In this document: positions 1-14,900 of the stretch, in pieces | How positions within the stretch are numbered: the stretch's first letter is position 1 | Layout of the letters: every line of letters starts with the position of its first letter | Source of the DNA: Phallus indusiatus | Lineage: Eukaryota; Basidiomycota; Agaricomycetes; Phallales; Phallaceae | Length of the DNA: 64,000 nucleotides | Direction of reading: 5' to 3' | Assembly: GCA_027605045.1 (NCBI GenBank) | Contig: JAQFWX010000038.1 | Coordinates: forward strand, 1 to 64,000 | Notes under the pieces: generated by a model | Told to the model about the DNA's origin: nothing | The model's database searches: none | Seen by the model: only the letters and a program-made list of their open reading frames with translations | Made by a program: the position numbers and the translations under genes

Positions 1-1457
1 TCCTCAAGTCTTTCTAATCCCATCGGACACACGGTTGGAACTAGTCATCGGAGCAGCCACTCGATTGGAAGCTCCGCTGGTTTCCATTCGCAGCGCTCAA
101 GTCCGTATCCTAGTCCGCATGCAAGCCCGAACATCAGAGGGTCGACGCTCTCGAACGATGTGGATGCATTTGGAGGCGGCGCTGGTGGTGGCGGCTACAC
201 AGGTGGAATGAGCTATCCGGGTGGACTGTTGAGCGTTCCTGGTGCTCCTCCGTATATTGGAGGTGGAACCCCTGGAGGTCCACAATCCGGAATGGGAATT
301 GGGTTAGCCAGTTTGAGTATCAGTGGTGGTGGTGGTAATAATAATGGTAATAATAACAATGTGATGGGAGGACCTGGTGCGGAGCCTGTGCTCAATCCGC
401 CGAAGAAGTTGGTTACGACTAAAGCGACACACGATGCGAGTACTGCGCGGAGGAAGAACGATGCGGCTTTTATATGTCCTGTACCGGGATGTGGGAGTAC
501 TTTTACTAGGAGTTTCAATTTGAAAGGTGAGCTGGGGAAGATTGTTAGGCTGCTTTTACTTAAATCGTGTTTTAAGGTCATTTGCGTTCGCATAACGAGG
601 AGAGACCGTTCAAATGCAAATGGCCGGGCTGTGAAAAGGGCTTTGCAAGGCAACATGACTGCAAACGTCACGAAGCTTTACATCTCAACATCCGACCATA
701 TACGTGTACTGGCTGTAAGAAGACATTCGCTCGCATGGACGCTCTTAACCGACATCGTGAGTTCTGTCCTGATTGATCGCCCTCTCTCGCCCCTTCCTTT
801 GCTCTCTCCTTTCTTTTATTTTATTTTATTTTTTCTCCTCTCTGGACATGTTTGTTTTCTCATTTTCCTTTTAATTTATTCACTTCGAGCTATTTTTTTG
901 TTTTCGTGAGATCGTGCCCATGTATACATTTCAAGAAGGGAAGAGAGGAGGTGGGTTCCTACGAACACGCCGCCTTCTTCTCCTTTTATCTACACTAAGA
1001 GATGAAAAAAATACCATTCTTTTCTTTAATTATTATTTATTCACTCCCACCCCATTTTTCTCTTTCTCTTTCAACCGACTTATCGCAAAACCCTCTACTT
1101 ACCTCAGTTCGCTCTGAAGGCGGTGCCGAGTGTCTAGGACACGATCCAGGAGCGGCAAATAATCTCAGTCCGAACGCTGCAAATTCAACAACGCCGTCGC
1201 CGATGCTTGGGATGTCGCCTTATGCGGAAGACAAGGAGTTGAAGTTTGATCCTGATTATGGCCCGACGAGGTCTGGCGGCGGCGGTGTTGGTGGTGGTAG
1301 TAATGGTGGCGGGAGAGGTACGAACGGGATGCACCAAAATGGTGGTGGTGGTGGTGGTCATGGCAGAAATGATGATGGTATGATCACACGAGGACGATCG
1401 CATCATCATAGTGCGGGGCAAGCTCAAGGGCAGGAGATGGACGGTTTAATTATGTAG
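1..1457 (+). CDS. C2H2 zinc-finger transcription factor, 5' end outside window
   Basis: Nuclear DNA-binding regulator by family. Exons are <1-526, 577-756 and 1108-1457; the introns (50 and 351 nt) have GT-AG ends. The reading frame is open from base 1 (Ser/Pro/Gly-rich), so the N-terminus is missing. Three fingers lie across the two introns: CPVPGC...HLRSH, CKWPGC...HEALH, and a third that begins CTGC and ends MDALNRHLRSEGGAEC, a C2H-C variant typical of basidiomycete factors. The C-terminal 115 residues are low complexity (Gly/Asn/His). An apparent stop after FCPD (near 775) lies inside the second intron: the GTGAGT donor at 757 restores the conserved HLRSEGGAEC. Target genes cannot be inferred. 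Confidence 0.88.
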
Positions 1458-4400
1458 TCAGGGTGCAGACGAAGGCCGGCTCCGGGGGGATATGACCTTG
1501 ATTCCTATTCCTCATTCTTCTTCTCCCCTATACTTTCGAAACAACAATTTGGTCTTGGTCTATTTTCTAAGTGGTGGTTTGTTCATCGCCCACTTACTGC
1601 TATCCCCGTCATTGCCGTATATCCTCTCCGACTCGGAACCCGAACCCCAGCAACAACCACGACAAACAGGCTGGCCTTCGTACCCTGACGAATCATCCAA
1701 CGTAACGCACGTAACGACTAGGGCTCTTACAACACTTTGCCTTTCTAACGAATGATGCCAGTCGTATGCACCAACACGACACGAACTTCATATACATACA
1801 TACATTGGTGCACCCCATCCCTTATTTACCGCCACCATCAATTACCCTCCGATTCTATCTATCTATCCCTGCCTACACCAACGGTCATCACACACCCGTG
1901 ATTGATATATCTAAACCATAACCTACATAGCCCTTGCCCGCTCGCCTCTCCACGCCTTGTTCTCATGGAGCACCCCTCGGGCTTCTCGCTCTGCTCGCCC
2001 TTCTCGCTTCAAACCAACACCAGCCCACATACTTCTCATAACCTCTTCAACCCACTATAATACATAGTGATCCCCTTTAGACATCCGTCCGTCCGATCTC
2101 CGTGTACATCCGTGTACCTATTGTTTATATCCACCCATCCCTTTCTATAATGTGCCGTTGCTCTGCCTCCGTCTCCATCTCCATTCCCATCTCCGTGCCA
2201 TCTGCTGCCACCCGGTTCTCGCACTCGCAGTTTACATTTCGAATCTGTACATATTCCTTCGGGATGAGACAGGTTCTCTCGCCCATTTATCGCTCTCGTC
2301 GTTTGCCTTTTGCTTTCTACTCTTTTCCTTCATTTGTGGTACCCTTTTCTCCCTCTCCTTCGGCCGTTTTACTCTCCCTTCCTTCCTTCCTTCCTCTGCT
2401 ATCCGTTCTGCTTTATGGAGGCTTATCTTTATAATGGGTCGCATCTTGCGTTTATATTGGTATTAGTCGTCTTTATTCGACCTCTTCGGCTGTTTTTTTT
2501 CACGCGTAACTGGACAAAAGTATACTTGCGCGCGTGGCGATCTCCGGTTTTTTTATTATCGTTTTGTCTTATGTCTCAATTACATAGTAAATTCTGTTTA
2601 CTTTTTCTTTTCTCCGTTCCAGAGTTTCCAAATGTTGTTTCTATATATATATATATATATTATATAAATACGTATTTTTTGTCCCCCGCGCTAGTACATA
2701 CATATACATACATCTCGAGTCTGCGGACTAAATATATACTCTATATACCTATCTCTTCTTTTTGATAAATGGTTTGACTTATCACTTGACTCTTTTGCAC
2801 TTTCTGTTCTGTTAATATATAAAAGGATTTCGTGTATCGGTTGTACAATTCTCCAGTTTATTGACGTGGATGATAATGTGACTGGTAACTACCACATGGG
2901 TGAATCGGCCACCTGAAGTAAGTATTCAATATTTCACTTGTACTGTCCATCCCGCGCAAACTCACATATTCTCATCAACTCTCATCCGGTCCGAGTTTAT
3001 TTTTCCAATAATAGACTTGTCCATTCCTAATCTTTTCCATCTGATTTGTTTTAAATTTCTTTTTTGAATGATGAGGTCTCATCTCGGCTCATGTTTTCCG
3101 AGTTGTTCCTCTACTTAATTGGCTCAAAAAAGAACAATCGTTATTATTTGGATCTTTTTTGTTCTTTCTTATTTTCGACTTGATTGAGTTTGCTGGTTTT
3201 CTGGCTTGCCCACATCCATTGCCAATGGCTTGTAATGTACATGATAGCCTCCTGCGCGATCGCGTGAGAAATAATACATGAACACCGCTTTCCTGTGCAC
3301 TCATCCGCATGCACATTTGCCAGTTACTGCGATAATATATCAATGACTCGGTACAAGAGAATTCTGATTTGATTCCGGAAGAGCGGCGAATTTTAACTCG
3401 CGCTCAGGAATTTTGATAATATCACACTTTGTAAAAAGATGAGGTTAAGGATCGCTGTATCTTTTTAACTTATCCGATCCTCCAGCTTAAAACCTCCACT
3501 GATATACTCTGATATACCGCCTCTCCCACGTATGTTTGTGCTTTTGATTGATTCAATTAAGGATTTTTGAGAGTCTGATTTCTAACAGATACTAACAGAT
3601 CTTCGATGAGCGCACAATCTGTCATAATACGCCATTTTGATTAAAATAAAAATGTTACAAAATAACTGACTGGCTAGGAATTAACATGAGATGACACAGC
3701 CTTCATAGGTTGATAATGATAGCGCCAGGAAATAATGACACAATGACGTGCCAGATTGATTGGGAAACGAATAGGATCCTGATTTCCTGTTGTTGGCCAT
3801 GTTTCAGTGACTCAGTTGCTTGTTCTTAAACTATCTAGATGATTTAGCAACGTCGACGTCTGGTATCTCTATTCAAACGAGATAAGCCTGAGGCCTGTGG
3901 TTTTTACGCGCCAGTCATGATGATGATTGATGATCAGTCACCAAATGAGGTAGAAAGCACGAAGTTTTGAATGGAATGATCCGTTTTTTTCTTTAGTAAA
4001 TGAAATTTATCAAAAGTTTCACTGAGCTTACAAAAATATGAAGAATGGTACAGACGAGAGAAGAGTCCACAGTTGCAAAGCAACGTTGGGAAAAAATTGA
4101 GTAATGAAACACGTAGCAGACTGAGAGTAGTCTGAATTGAGTTTCCATATACACATATGTGTAATATGTGCCGCAAATTGCACTCCAGAACGAAGGACGA
4201 TACATCATCAGGTTCCCGACTGCTTGCAACTCCTCGTGCGTCCTTCCTCTGGTCTGGTCGATTATCGAACTGTGCACAACAAATGAGAAGGCATAAGCGA
4301 CTAATCCGGGACTGCGTCCGTGAAATCGACCTCCTTTCGACGAGAGTGTTACGGAGATGTATACGCCATTCCGAGTCGTCGGCGATTAAAGCACGTCCCC

Positions 4401-7400
4401 TTGCCTTTGGGCCAGACCATTGGCAGCCTTTTTACCCTCTATCACCATAAAGGTTGAAGGAGAATTGGCTCTATACAAATCGATAGCGCAGCCGATTTGC
4501 AGCAACGAAAAAAAATCGTCGCGTGGACGTCGATAGAGTTTCCTGAGTATCATAAAACCCAGAGCGAAGCAGTCGAGATCCCGATAAGATGTAAGAAAAG
4601 TCTTCGTCCGATCTCCGCGATGTTTTCCCAAAACAACATGTTAGCTCGTAATCATCCTCATTTCATGAATTGAAAATCAACGGATGGCTTTTTGAAAGCG
4701 AAAACTAGCCGTTGCGTCATTTCTGGTGCATCGCTTGATTAAATTGTTATCAGATCCAGCGAGGATCGGTCTACCAAAGGGAGATTATAATACTCAGACC
4801 TTACCCACTCGTTATGATAGATGAACATATGACACGTCATCCTTGTGCTGAACGAGTGTTGCGGCCTTCAATCTGCTACGTGCTGGTGTAAAGGAGAGAA
4901 ACTAGACGCCCGGCGACGGAACTATTTAAACTGTCTCACTATCGGTGAAACTTCGGGTGCAGGTTAAAGAGGTGGCGGCACTTGGCGATAATAAACAGAC
5001 TCAACACTTTCACGAGATTCAAGAGAAAAAGAAATATAAAGGCGGTTTTTTTGAAATCAAGATCCACGAAGTGGAAGGTTCAGACAGCGTTTTCAATTCT
5101 CCAAACTTCCATTTTCGAATTCTTGTTCGTTGCTTCTGGTCTCCAGAGAAATTATTCATTAATTCAGCTGTATATGAACCAAAACGATATCTTACATTCA
5201 AATAATACATGTAGTCTTATTCATGCACATAACTATCAATTTCCGATCAGAAGCTTTTCAGATGTTTCATTCAGAAAACATTGACGATATCTTGTGTGAA
5301 TTTAAACTTTAACTTCACAAAGTTTGGGCCATGCACATATGTTACTTTGACCCTTCATGACCAGCCAATTTCTTACCTCTTTCATGGTTACTTCGACCAC
5401 TTCCAGGCGCTCCGGAAGTTCAACTTGCTCAACGACAGCTTGGTACTATGCAGCGATGCTTCATTATCTCGCCAATAAAATTGACTCACGCACGGAACAT
5501 CAAAGCCCCTATGAACATACGACTGATCCATGTCAAATGGAGGGCGAGAATCCAGTAACACAGCGGCAGTTATAAATGTCGTCGTCGACTCGACCCGCCG
5601 GAGACGATAATTGCACCCGAAAGTGTTCACTTGATTGCTGATCGGGTCGCGATGTACAAAATACTCACCGATAGTCACCTGAGTTACTATTTATCGCAAC
5701 CCCGCCCACCTATAGATTGTTTATATTGACCTGTCTGACCTTCGCCGTTGTGCAGGTTCCTTTCAAAACGGGCTTCTTGCATTTCGTACCTAGGTCGAAC
5801 CGTGAGCTTTCTTCCCTGCATTGGCTGAGCGGGAATCAGGATCGTCCAAGATCGTTTACCATCTGCGTCTTCTACACCTGCTCCACGATATCAGTGTCGG
5901 TTGTATTTTGCGTCATACCACGATCGATTTAGTCCGATTTCATGATCAAGTAGGGACAGCGTGACCGTGCTGTCCTTTTCTGAGTCCAGGGTCGAAAACA
6001 TACGAGGAGGAAACTTGACCTGCCATGGTATGAACATGCAGTGGTGCATACTAGTAAAGGCACAGATGCATCTTGCCATGGATACAGCATCATATATCCT
6101 TAGTAGGCTAAAGAGTTTGAGTGTCATGTCATGGCCATCATTGTTATGTGGTCGCAAATTGCCGCGACCAATGTTCGGCAGACCATTATCCAAAGGTCTC
6201 CTTCCAATTAGGAGAGAGAAGCACATATATAGAATTTGAGCATTGTAAGAAATGAGAAACCTACTAGCAGTGTTGTAGCCTGACCGCATATATATGCGAA
6301 TCATTGTCGCGATGGCGCCTAGTACGTTTTTTGACGACGCAGCATCAGACAAAACTAGGTTCAGGTCTAGAAGTCGGAATAAATGGAAAAGAAGAAGCCA
6401 CTGAAGCAAGGAGATCCCGCGCGTGGAAGCACTCACGTTCAATTGCAAAGGCGGCTCGTCGGACTCGGAGAACAATGTTTTTGTTTTTGGGAAAAGCGAG
6501 ATAAAAAAAGAAGCTGAGAAGGAGGAATAGCCTGTCCAGACTTTCTTTGTCGAATTTCGGCTGACACCTGAACAATAGGGGGAGCGAGGGCTAGCGAGGG
6601 AGGGAGGGAGGAAGGAAGGTTCTTGATTTTGCAATTGATAACGAGTATCAATTTCGCTTGCTCAGATCAGGCCAGCATCGCGGCGTTGTTATGAAAGGGG
6701 GAATTTCCGCCGTCGAGTATTATTATATCTCCAAGGTTACATAACAAAAGGAATCCATTGAATTTCTTCCGTTTCAATTTCATTTATGTATCGTGTGTGT
6801 TGTGAGCATATGTATATATGTATGCGCTTAGAGAGTGCCAGGTCACTCATCCATCCAACCGGCTTGTCGCCGTTCGCTGTTTACCGTGATGTGAGACGTG
6901 CAGGACCAGATGAAGCTTTTGTTTCTTTTTCTTCATTTGAACAGTTCTTAAAGTTGTCTTGGCACATGACTTTCAAAGCAGAACACCGGCTTCATGAATT
7001 CTCGACAGAAGCTTCTCTTCTCGTTTCTTCTTGCGGGGGGCTTCAGGCTGAAGGTTTCCAAATCAAATGTGGCAAAAAAACATAAGAAAAAGGTCCGGAC
7101 GAGCGGACGGCGCAGTTGTATAGAATTGAACTCCACCTTGATAGAACAAAATGTCCTATTATACTTCGAGATAAAAAAAAAACCCGTTTGTTGGAAGTAA
7201 TGATCCAGTTGGCTCGTTACATGCGTTTTAAAATATCCGTTAATATCATCAAAACGTACACCACCACTCGGTACTTGTCACAGTAACCACACACACCGTT
7301 TATAGAGATTCATGCTGCAGCAAACCAATCATAATATCATTATTAAACTACAATGCCCCCCAATTTCCGTGGCGGAATGGATACAGGAGGAGAGCCATGG

Positions 7401-10400
7401 CTCAGGCTAGCCTAAAGCCAGACAACACCCTCACTTTGAATCACTCAAAACTCGTTTGTCCTGCGTTCTATTCATTCATGAAGTAATTATAATACTAATA
7501 ATTAGCAGACTCCTCCAGAATAAGTGCAAACCACACACACACTGTCGGCACTTTCATGAGAAGCTTCGAAAATTCTTTATAAAGCTCTCGTTTTGCCCCT
7601 CCTTTTCTGAGTCACCGAATTTCAATTATGATTATAAAGTTAGATAAAATGAAATGAAATGAAAGGAGGACTTCCTAATATGCGAGCTATTATGTATGCA
7701 TCATGGTGCATGTGTTTTTCTTCTGGCTTCTGGATCTTGTATTGGTGCCAATGGCTATAGGCTAGTACATAGGCTACTAAGGCAGTAAAAAGCGCCTTCA
7801 GAATACCTGTTTTGCTCTTTTGGAATTTGTCCGTCCTAAGTAGACTTGGTGAAGCTCGGTGATCATAGATATATAGTATGGTATTGGTCAAAGGGTCTAA
7901 CATTATATATAAATGCTTACGGAACGGGATCAGCGAACCAAGACTTTGTTCATTAGGTAGTACGGGGGCGGTATTTTTTTGCTCCTATCTCTATATCCAA
8001 TACTTTCACGCAAGTCCCAATTGGGGTCTTGTCAGGTGCTTCCCCCTACCCAATCCCGGTGGTAGTCTGGAAGTGAAAAACCGCCGGTTTCAAAAGTCCC
8101 CAGAAAACCCGACTGCCGTTGACTGACCTGATCAGGATAAATCGCGATCTGAAACATGCAACAACACAAGAGTGAGGGTGAGGTAATACACTTGGAGAAC
8201 TTGGAGAGAAAAATGACCAGAGTGTTACCACATGCTACACGTTCGTTGGATTTCAAAACCCCAAGAAAATTATAATTTAAATAAGTAAGGGTGGACGAAC
8301 GAGAAAAACAAGAAAAACATGCATGCATGAACCTTCTTTCGCTTACACGTCGTGTGGTTCTATTTCCGAGCTTTTTTTAATGTGAATTAAAACGAGAGAG
8401 AACTCTGGGATTTCCGAAACGCTGTGGTTACATACATACGTACATATGTAGTACATCATGATGAGTACGCACCCGAATTTATTATGACATTAAATTACTG
8501 CGCGCGGGAGTTTGTGTGCATGCGCGTCACGGTACATATGTATGTTTCAAGTTCAGCTCAAATATGTATGTATGCGGTGTGCGCGTGAGAGAGAGTCTAA
8601 AGAATTGGGAGAGGTCAGAAATTAAAAAAAGGCCTTGTGCTTCCCGTGGTCCGTGGTCCGCGGTCCGTGTGTATGCATGCCAAAAGCGCCGTGGTTTGAA
8701 TGTGGGTATTGACAGGTACGAGACATTGGTATATAATACCAATACTATACCATTCTGTATGTCGAAAAGAATAGGTTTCTTGATAGTGGATGGGTTCTTG
8801 AAAGAATCTAGACGTTTCTGTTTTTCTACAGCCTTTTTGATTGCCGGTGAATGTAACTTGGTTTTTCTTCTTCCCCTGAGTACGGACCTTGCTGACAGCA
8901 GGCAATTTTTGCTTTAAATGGAAGGACACAGTAACTGAATTGGGGAGGAAGGTGATTGATAGTGGTTCGTGGAAAGAATACTACAATATAAAAGACGGCT
9001 TTTTCTCGCTCAATTGAGATTTCTCGTGCCAAATTGCAAATTGAGTTATGATGACTGTACATACATTTGCTATCTAGCCATGGCCCACGATGCAGCTTTG
9101 TGGCATTGGGAGAACGAACATTTTAAGATATAATTGAAACCTGCCGGCGCCACGAGGATCGCGGAGTGTGTTTGCATGCATGCGGGTTGCAATATCATAT
9201 CTGTCACGGCAAAGCAGGCTTGATCAAGTTGAAGTAAAGTTTATCTAGAACCCTTTGAGAAAAAAAAACAGTTTTTCTTTCTCAAAATCCGGTAGATAAG
9301 AGAGAAAATGTCAGACCTGTCAGCGGTTCAGCAAGTCCCGAAGGTGCGAAGTTGAGCCCAGTCTCGACAATCTTTTCGTTGTGCTATAATTTTACTTACA
9401 ACCTCCGTGATGAATGGCGTGATTTTCAATAGCGAGTACAAATGCCGAACTTCTATAACAGAATAAAAATGACGTAACTTTTAATCTTCTGTCCGCTCGG
9501 TTAAATTATTAATGATTATGTATGTATGTATGCTTCATGGAATAGAATAGAAAATGAACATCTATCTGGAAATTATTGCATAAATTTTTAACCGCTCTTG
9601 CACAGTCCTGGTATGTACTAGTGTGAAATCACATCTATTAGCCTTGTTCCCCTCCAACGCCATTCGATCAGTGCATTAATTGCCGTTCGCGCGCGCGTTT
9701 CCTAGCCTTTTCTTTCATATTTGTTATGTAGTAGTAGTAGTGGGATTGGACAGATTCGGAGTATACCGGGGGACTGAAAGAAATACGCACGCACTTTATT
9801 TGGCACGATCCGTAATTTCTTGTTCAGCCACTTTTTCAATGTTCGATACCTTAGTTATACGGGAAAAAAGTGATATGAGATACTTGTAATTACGAATCTT
9901 GACGGGGAAAGGGTCCTGACTTGGAAGGTATCCGGCGGCAACGGCGAGCGTATACATTCTTCCCATCGTCGCTGTGTATATACTTGCTATCGAGATTGCT
10001 ATGTACTACCCCCGCTTCCGAGACGAGATTTACCAAATTGACCTTTCGCCCGCGATTCAAACGAGCTAAAAATCGCACCTTAAAAAAAAAAAGGCGGCGT
10101 GTCCGATCGAACGTCACTCTGGGGTATATCGGTCAGGGACTAGCAGCGACAAAGGTATGATGGCAATTCTTGGCTCGTATAAGAATCATCGTAAATGTGT
10201 AATGTGGCTTCAATGTGTGTATGTATGGTGATGAGTTCTGATTCGACAATACCGCTGTAAGAATTAAAAAAAAAAAAGGTTACCTTGCCCCCGTAATTCA
10301 ATAACGAGAATGGTTTCTGGTAATGATTTTCAAACAAATCGTGCAGGAAAAAACACCAAGAATACAAGGATGAGACTGACGATTAAAAGCGAAATTTGGC

Positions 10401-11690
10401 AAAGCAAAGGGATGTGACGAATGTAATTGATTAGAGGTGATCACGACGATGATGCATGCAGGATTGATCAGATCGATTATCAGGCTAAACCATATATGGC
10501 ACAATAGGAAAAAAAGGGATCTGGCTTTTACTTGTGCAGCGAATCTGCTGTATTTTAAATTCAGACCCACATACACATACAAACTGGGTTAGTACTCACA
10601 TCAATCGGGCACGAATCGCGGCCATGCACATATCGATGTCGAGATCTGTATGTGCGAGTTATGTAAGTGCTACCAGATATTGTGTCACCTTGTAAAAGTA
10701 AGTACCACGGAGGATGAAATGACACACAGCCCACCGCACCGTTACGGGACATCCCCTAGCCTGAGGGGGACGAGAACACCTTCATTTTAAAAATATTTCC
10801 TTTCGATTCGGAAAGAAGAAAAGGAACACGCAATTTATTTTATTTTCTAACGCCACTTGCTTTTTCTTTTTCTTTTTTTTTCTTTTTTTTTGGAGATCCG
10901 GGATAATGCATCAAAAAAAGGAAAAACGGGGCAGGTTTTCTTCCTATTAGAGGGGCTGGTAGGGCGGGTGAGAATAAAGAGAACACGCAGTAAATTGTCC
11001 GTCGCCACGCCACATGTTTCGGGAAACCCAAGCTCAATCACCCATCTCCATCATGGCAAAATGCAAAACTTGGCGTGTTTTGCGTTGTCCAGACTCAGAA
11101 GAGAAGGTGCCTTGTCATGTGACTGTGTGACATGCCGCATGCCACTTGTCACGCCCCTTTCTTTCTGTCTGGAGTGAAATGACAAGTAGAGAGATGAATT
11201 ACAAGTAATGTTAGAGAGAAAAGAAAAAGAAAATAAGAGAAAAGTGAGATGTCAGAGTTGAATGAAAATTAAATTCCTTGACAGCAGCGCCCATATTTCA
11301 TAGTAGTCTCAATGATATAATTTTACTTGTATTGCAATTATTAGTCATCCGTGGGAACCAAGGCACCATCCTGTCGGGTAAATATTTGGCTCCGCGCACT
11401 CAATTTCGCTAATCTCGCCTCCTCCATTAGCTAAGACAAGACAGAGTACTTTAGATCCTTTTCTTGCTTCGTCGTCCTCTTTTTCCCTCCTGCCCTCTCA
11501 TCGTCGTCTTGGGGAATCAAGCATACCTCACAAAGGTTTTATTTACTCCCGACAACGACACCGACAGCGACCGTGCATCTATTTCGGTGCGACAAAATTA
11601 GCTTGGTGGCTCCTAAAAGTCAACTGCACGCTTTTTTTATCCTCCCTTCGCACTCCCATTCGGCCTCGTTGGTTTTTTCCTCCTTCTCAT
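1458..11690. other. About 10 kb with no convincing gene
   Basis: It begins with the pyrimidine-rich 3' flank of the zinc-finger gene and ends at the promoter of the GATA gene. I see no spliceable protein with recognisable domains on either strand, no tRNA and no transposon ends. Short simple repeats such as TATG tracts occur. It may hold long untranslated leaders, regulatory DNA or decayed genes. Confidence 0.5.
2642..2666. repeat. TA dinucleotide microsatellite
   Basis: An almost pure TA run in the 3' flank of the zinc-finger gene. Confidence 0.85.
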
Positions 11691-11691
11691 C

Positions 11692-11698
11692 TATATAA
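11692..11698 (+). promoter_or_regulatory. TATA box of the GATA-factor gene
   Basis: TATATAA lies 234 bp before the ATG, in a CT-rich stretch of the kind seen upstream of fungal transcription starts. The placement is inferred from sequence alone. Confidence 0.45.
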
Positions 11699-11931
11699 GT
11701 TCACAATCACAGTGCGGTATTTCATCCCTACGCTCTAAAAAGTCTTCATTCACGCATTTTTTTCTTTTGTCGTCCAGAACCGAATTGGCTGATTGGCCCT
11801 TTCCCCCAAAGCTTTTCCAGCTTTCAGCTCTTCTTCTTCATTTGCATTTTTTCGAGCCCCAATCACTCGCAAAGCCAAGAGTCGACAACAAAAGAAAGTC
11901 CCTGCGGACGAATTAAAAAGGACACATCGAA

Positions 11932-14900
11932 ATGGCCCATAACTATTCTACTCCAGACCCTCTTCGCCTGCCCAGCATACGGAGTCTCGAGATTGGCGTA
12001 TACTCTGCGAGCAATACGAACAATAATAGTAATGGCAACACACCCGTAGACTACGTTCAGCAACAACAACAGCAGCAACAGCAACAACAGCAACAGTATC
12101 TGCGTTATTCAGAGGAGTACTATTCACACAACAACAGTAGAGAGATGGGTTACTACGGGCATGGTGCGTCTCATATATACAACCCAAATCCTACACCGCT
12201 TCGTATCTCATCGACTTTCTTTTCTTTCTAAAGATCCGTCTAACACCCAAACTGCCGCGACAACCACCACCACCTCGACTCTGACCAGTGGCCCGTCAAT
12301 TTCCCAAGCGCATTCTCATAATAATAATAATAATAATAGCGCCCCTTCAGCAGCCGGATCAGGGCCAAACGTCTCCCCGTATCGTCGACCGCGGACAATC
12401 TCATCGAATCTCAGTAATCAGATTGACAACAATAATGCCAAGTATCGCGATCCGCATATTCATCACACTTCATCTTCCGCCGCATCCAACAACTCGGGGT
12501 CATCTTCTATCCACGGTGCAAATTCAGGGTCTCTTGGCGCATCCGGTACTGCCGGAGGTGCCCCTGCGACTGCGACTGCAGCTCCTGCTAATGCTTCATC
12601 TCAAACAATTGGAAATCAGAATCAAAGATCCTCTTCGTCTTCTTACCCACCTTCAACCACGTATCAGGGGCACTTGGCGTACCCTGATTACTATAGTCAG
12701 AGAAGTGGTGGTGGTGGTGCAGGGGGCGGAAGCGGAGGAGCAGGCGGGGCGACGACCGTGAGCACTACCACCACGACGGCGACTACTGCGGCCAATCCCA
12801 CAGGCTGGTACTATGCCAGTCACACAAGTCAAAATTCGCCTTCGCACTCGGCGTCTCCTCCCGTTGTCGCGACGCAACAGAAATCGCAATCACAGCCACA
12901 ACAACAGCAACAACACCAATACTCTCACGGAACTTCCCCGTTACAATCACCTGTATCTGTACCATCACAGCAATCCCAACAACAGCAATATTACTCGCAG
13001 GCTGACAGTATGAGTCCGTATTCTCAGCAACAAGGCTCGATGCAATCACAGCGTACTACACCGCGTTCTCAACCCATGCATCCGCCAACGTCGTCATCGT
13101 CGTCGTCGCTTCATTCTTCAGGAGGTCTTTACACAGGCACAACAAACAGTGGTGCGACATCGCATCGGGGGCACGGTCATCATATGACAGTTCCGTCGAT
13201 CAATACTTCAAGTAGTAGCTTGGCAGGTGGGAACGGCAGCGCCTCAACTGCCGTGCCTGCTTCGTCTGCCGCACCTCCTTCGACCAATGGTAAGTCTCTT
13301 CAAGGGAATTTGAGTATATTTTTGTAAATTGACTTTTTTGTAGCTTTAATTCAGAACCTTGAAGAAGATGCGAGTCGTGCAGCAGCCGAAGGAGCACATC
13401 TCGCAAAGGTAATGAAACATTATAATATAGTTCTATTTATCTGAATACTAAGAAACAAGTTTTATGCTTTTCTTTGCTCGCTTATACACCAGATCATCGA
13501 ACACTGTCAAGCAATTACCAAATTCGCAGACCACTACGCTTCTCAAAACACGAACTCTAATGCGACGCCTTCTCCCACGACAACTACAAGTTCCGGTATT
13601 GGCGGTTCAGCCACAGCTGCTAATGGTGCTGGTAGTGGTGGTAGTGCCGGTGGCGGTGGTGGTCCTACGTCCCCTGAATATACTGAGATGGCCACACGTG
13701 CGGATATTGTACTCAAGTTGGTTTATCAGTTGCGTAAAGAGGCCGGCGCTGCTTTTGGTATTACTGGGTTTTCGGGTTCGAGTGCTGCTGCTGGACTTGG
13801 AGGTATGATTACGGATGAGTTGTATAAGAAAAAGAGAAGTTGGGATGACGATGATATGGGATTGAATGGTGAAGCCGATGTGAGTTTGGTTTGGCTTTTT
13901 CCTCCTATTTCCTTGTTTTTTTTTCTTCTCTTTTTCTTTCTTTCCTTTTTTTTTTCGTTTTCGTTTTCTTTTCTTTCTGGCTCGGAACCGAATCGCTCTC
14001 TTCTTTCCGGAGCATCCTTACCTCCCCCCTCACGCCCGCGCACGGATCCACGAACGGACGGAGAATTTCGGCAAATCAGAGAAACGCAAAATTGTGGCAC
14101 CCGAATCAGACAATACCATACCACCCATTCATCATTGGAAAATCATCATTTATCATCATCATCATCGTTCATCGTCACGCATAATAATAATCAAATTCAA
14201 GATCTATTTTTAAGAATTATCTCCCGATTTTGCCAAATCGTGTCAAATCAAGCTCAGCTATCCATCTACTACAACAACACATACACCCCTTCAATATCTC
14301 TCCCCTCATCTCATTTCATCTCATATCGGGCTCAATGGCCGTTTTCTGTATCTATCTCCCCCGTATTCATGCGATGATACTCCGTGTAACGGGGACGAGA
14401 TGGAACCCTTCCCTCGACGACCTTCAATACACAAGGAGAACATTGCAAAGACGACGCGCGCGCTCACGCAACACACCACATTACACCACACGACATCACA
14501 CTCCCGTCCCGATTTTCCGATGTCCGGACTCGCATTTGCTCCTCAAAAAAATTTCTGTTTTTGCAAATTCCCAGATGCGACAATGCGAGATGCGGGGTTG
14601 GGCGATAAGCCGCAAAAGACTAGATGGGGTAAAGAAGCGGGCTTTCGATGGGATCGATCTCATGATACCAATGATAATGAATGATGGGTGATGGTGACTT
14701 CAGACCTCAGTTCTCTGTCTGTTTCTGCAGCGTCTCTCCGCCAGGTTTTCTCACGTGGTTTTTTGTGATGATTGGTTGGTTGTGGGATGGTGCCGTCATT
14801 GGGTTGAAGTTTCTTTTAAGACCTTTCTTTTCCTTTTTCCTTTTTCTTTTTTCTTTTTATTTCTTTTCTTTTCTTTTATTCTTTTTATTGGTGTTTCGTT

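Noticed and set aside
757..779. Apparent stop of the zinc-finger protein after FCPD
   Set aside because: A GTGAGT donor at 757 and acceptor at 1107 restore the conserved HLRSEGGAEC ending, so the stop is intronic.
5891..6634. A 247-codon open frame on the minus strand in the gene-poor interval
   Set aside because: No domain, biased composition, no splice partners and no matching context; judged a chance open frame.
12288..13013. Overlapping open frames on both strands of the GATA gene
   Set aside because: Low-complexity CAA, CAC and GGT repeats keep several frames open; only the spliced plus-strand frame has a domain.
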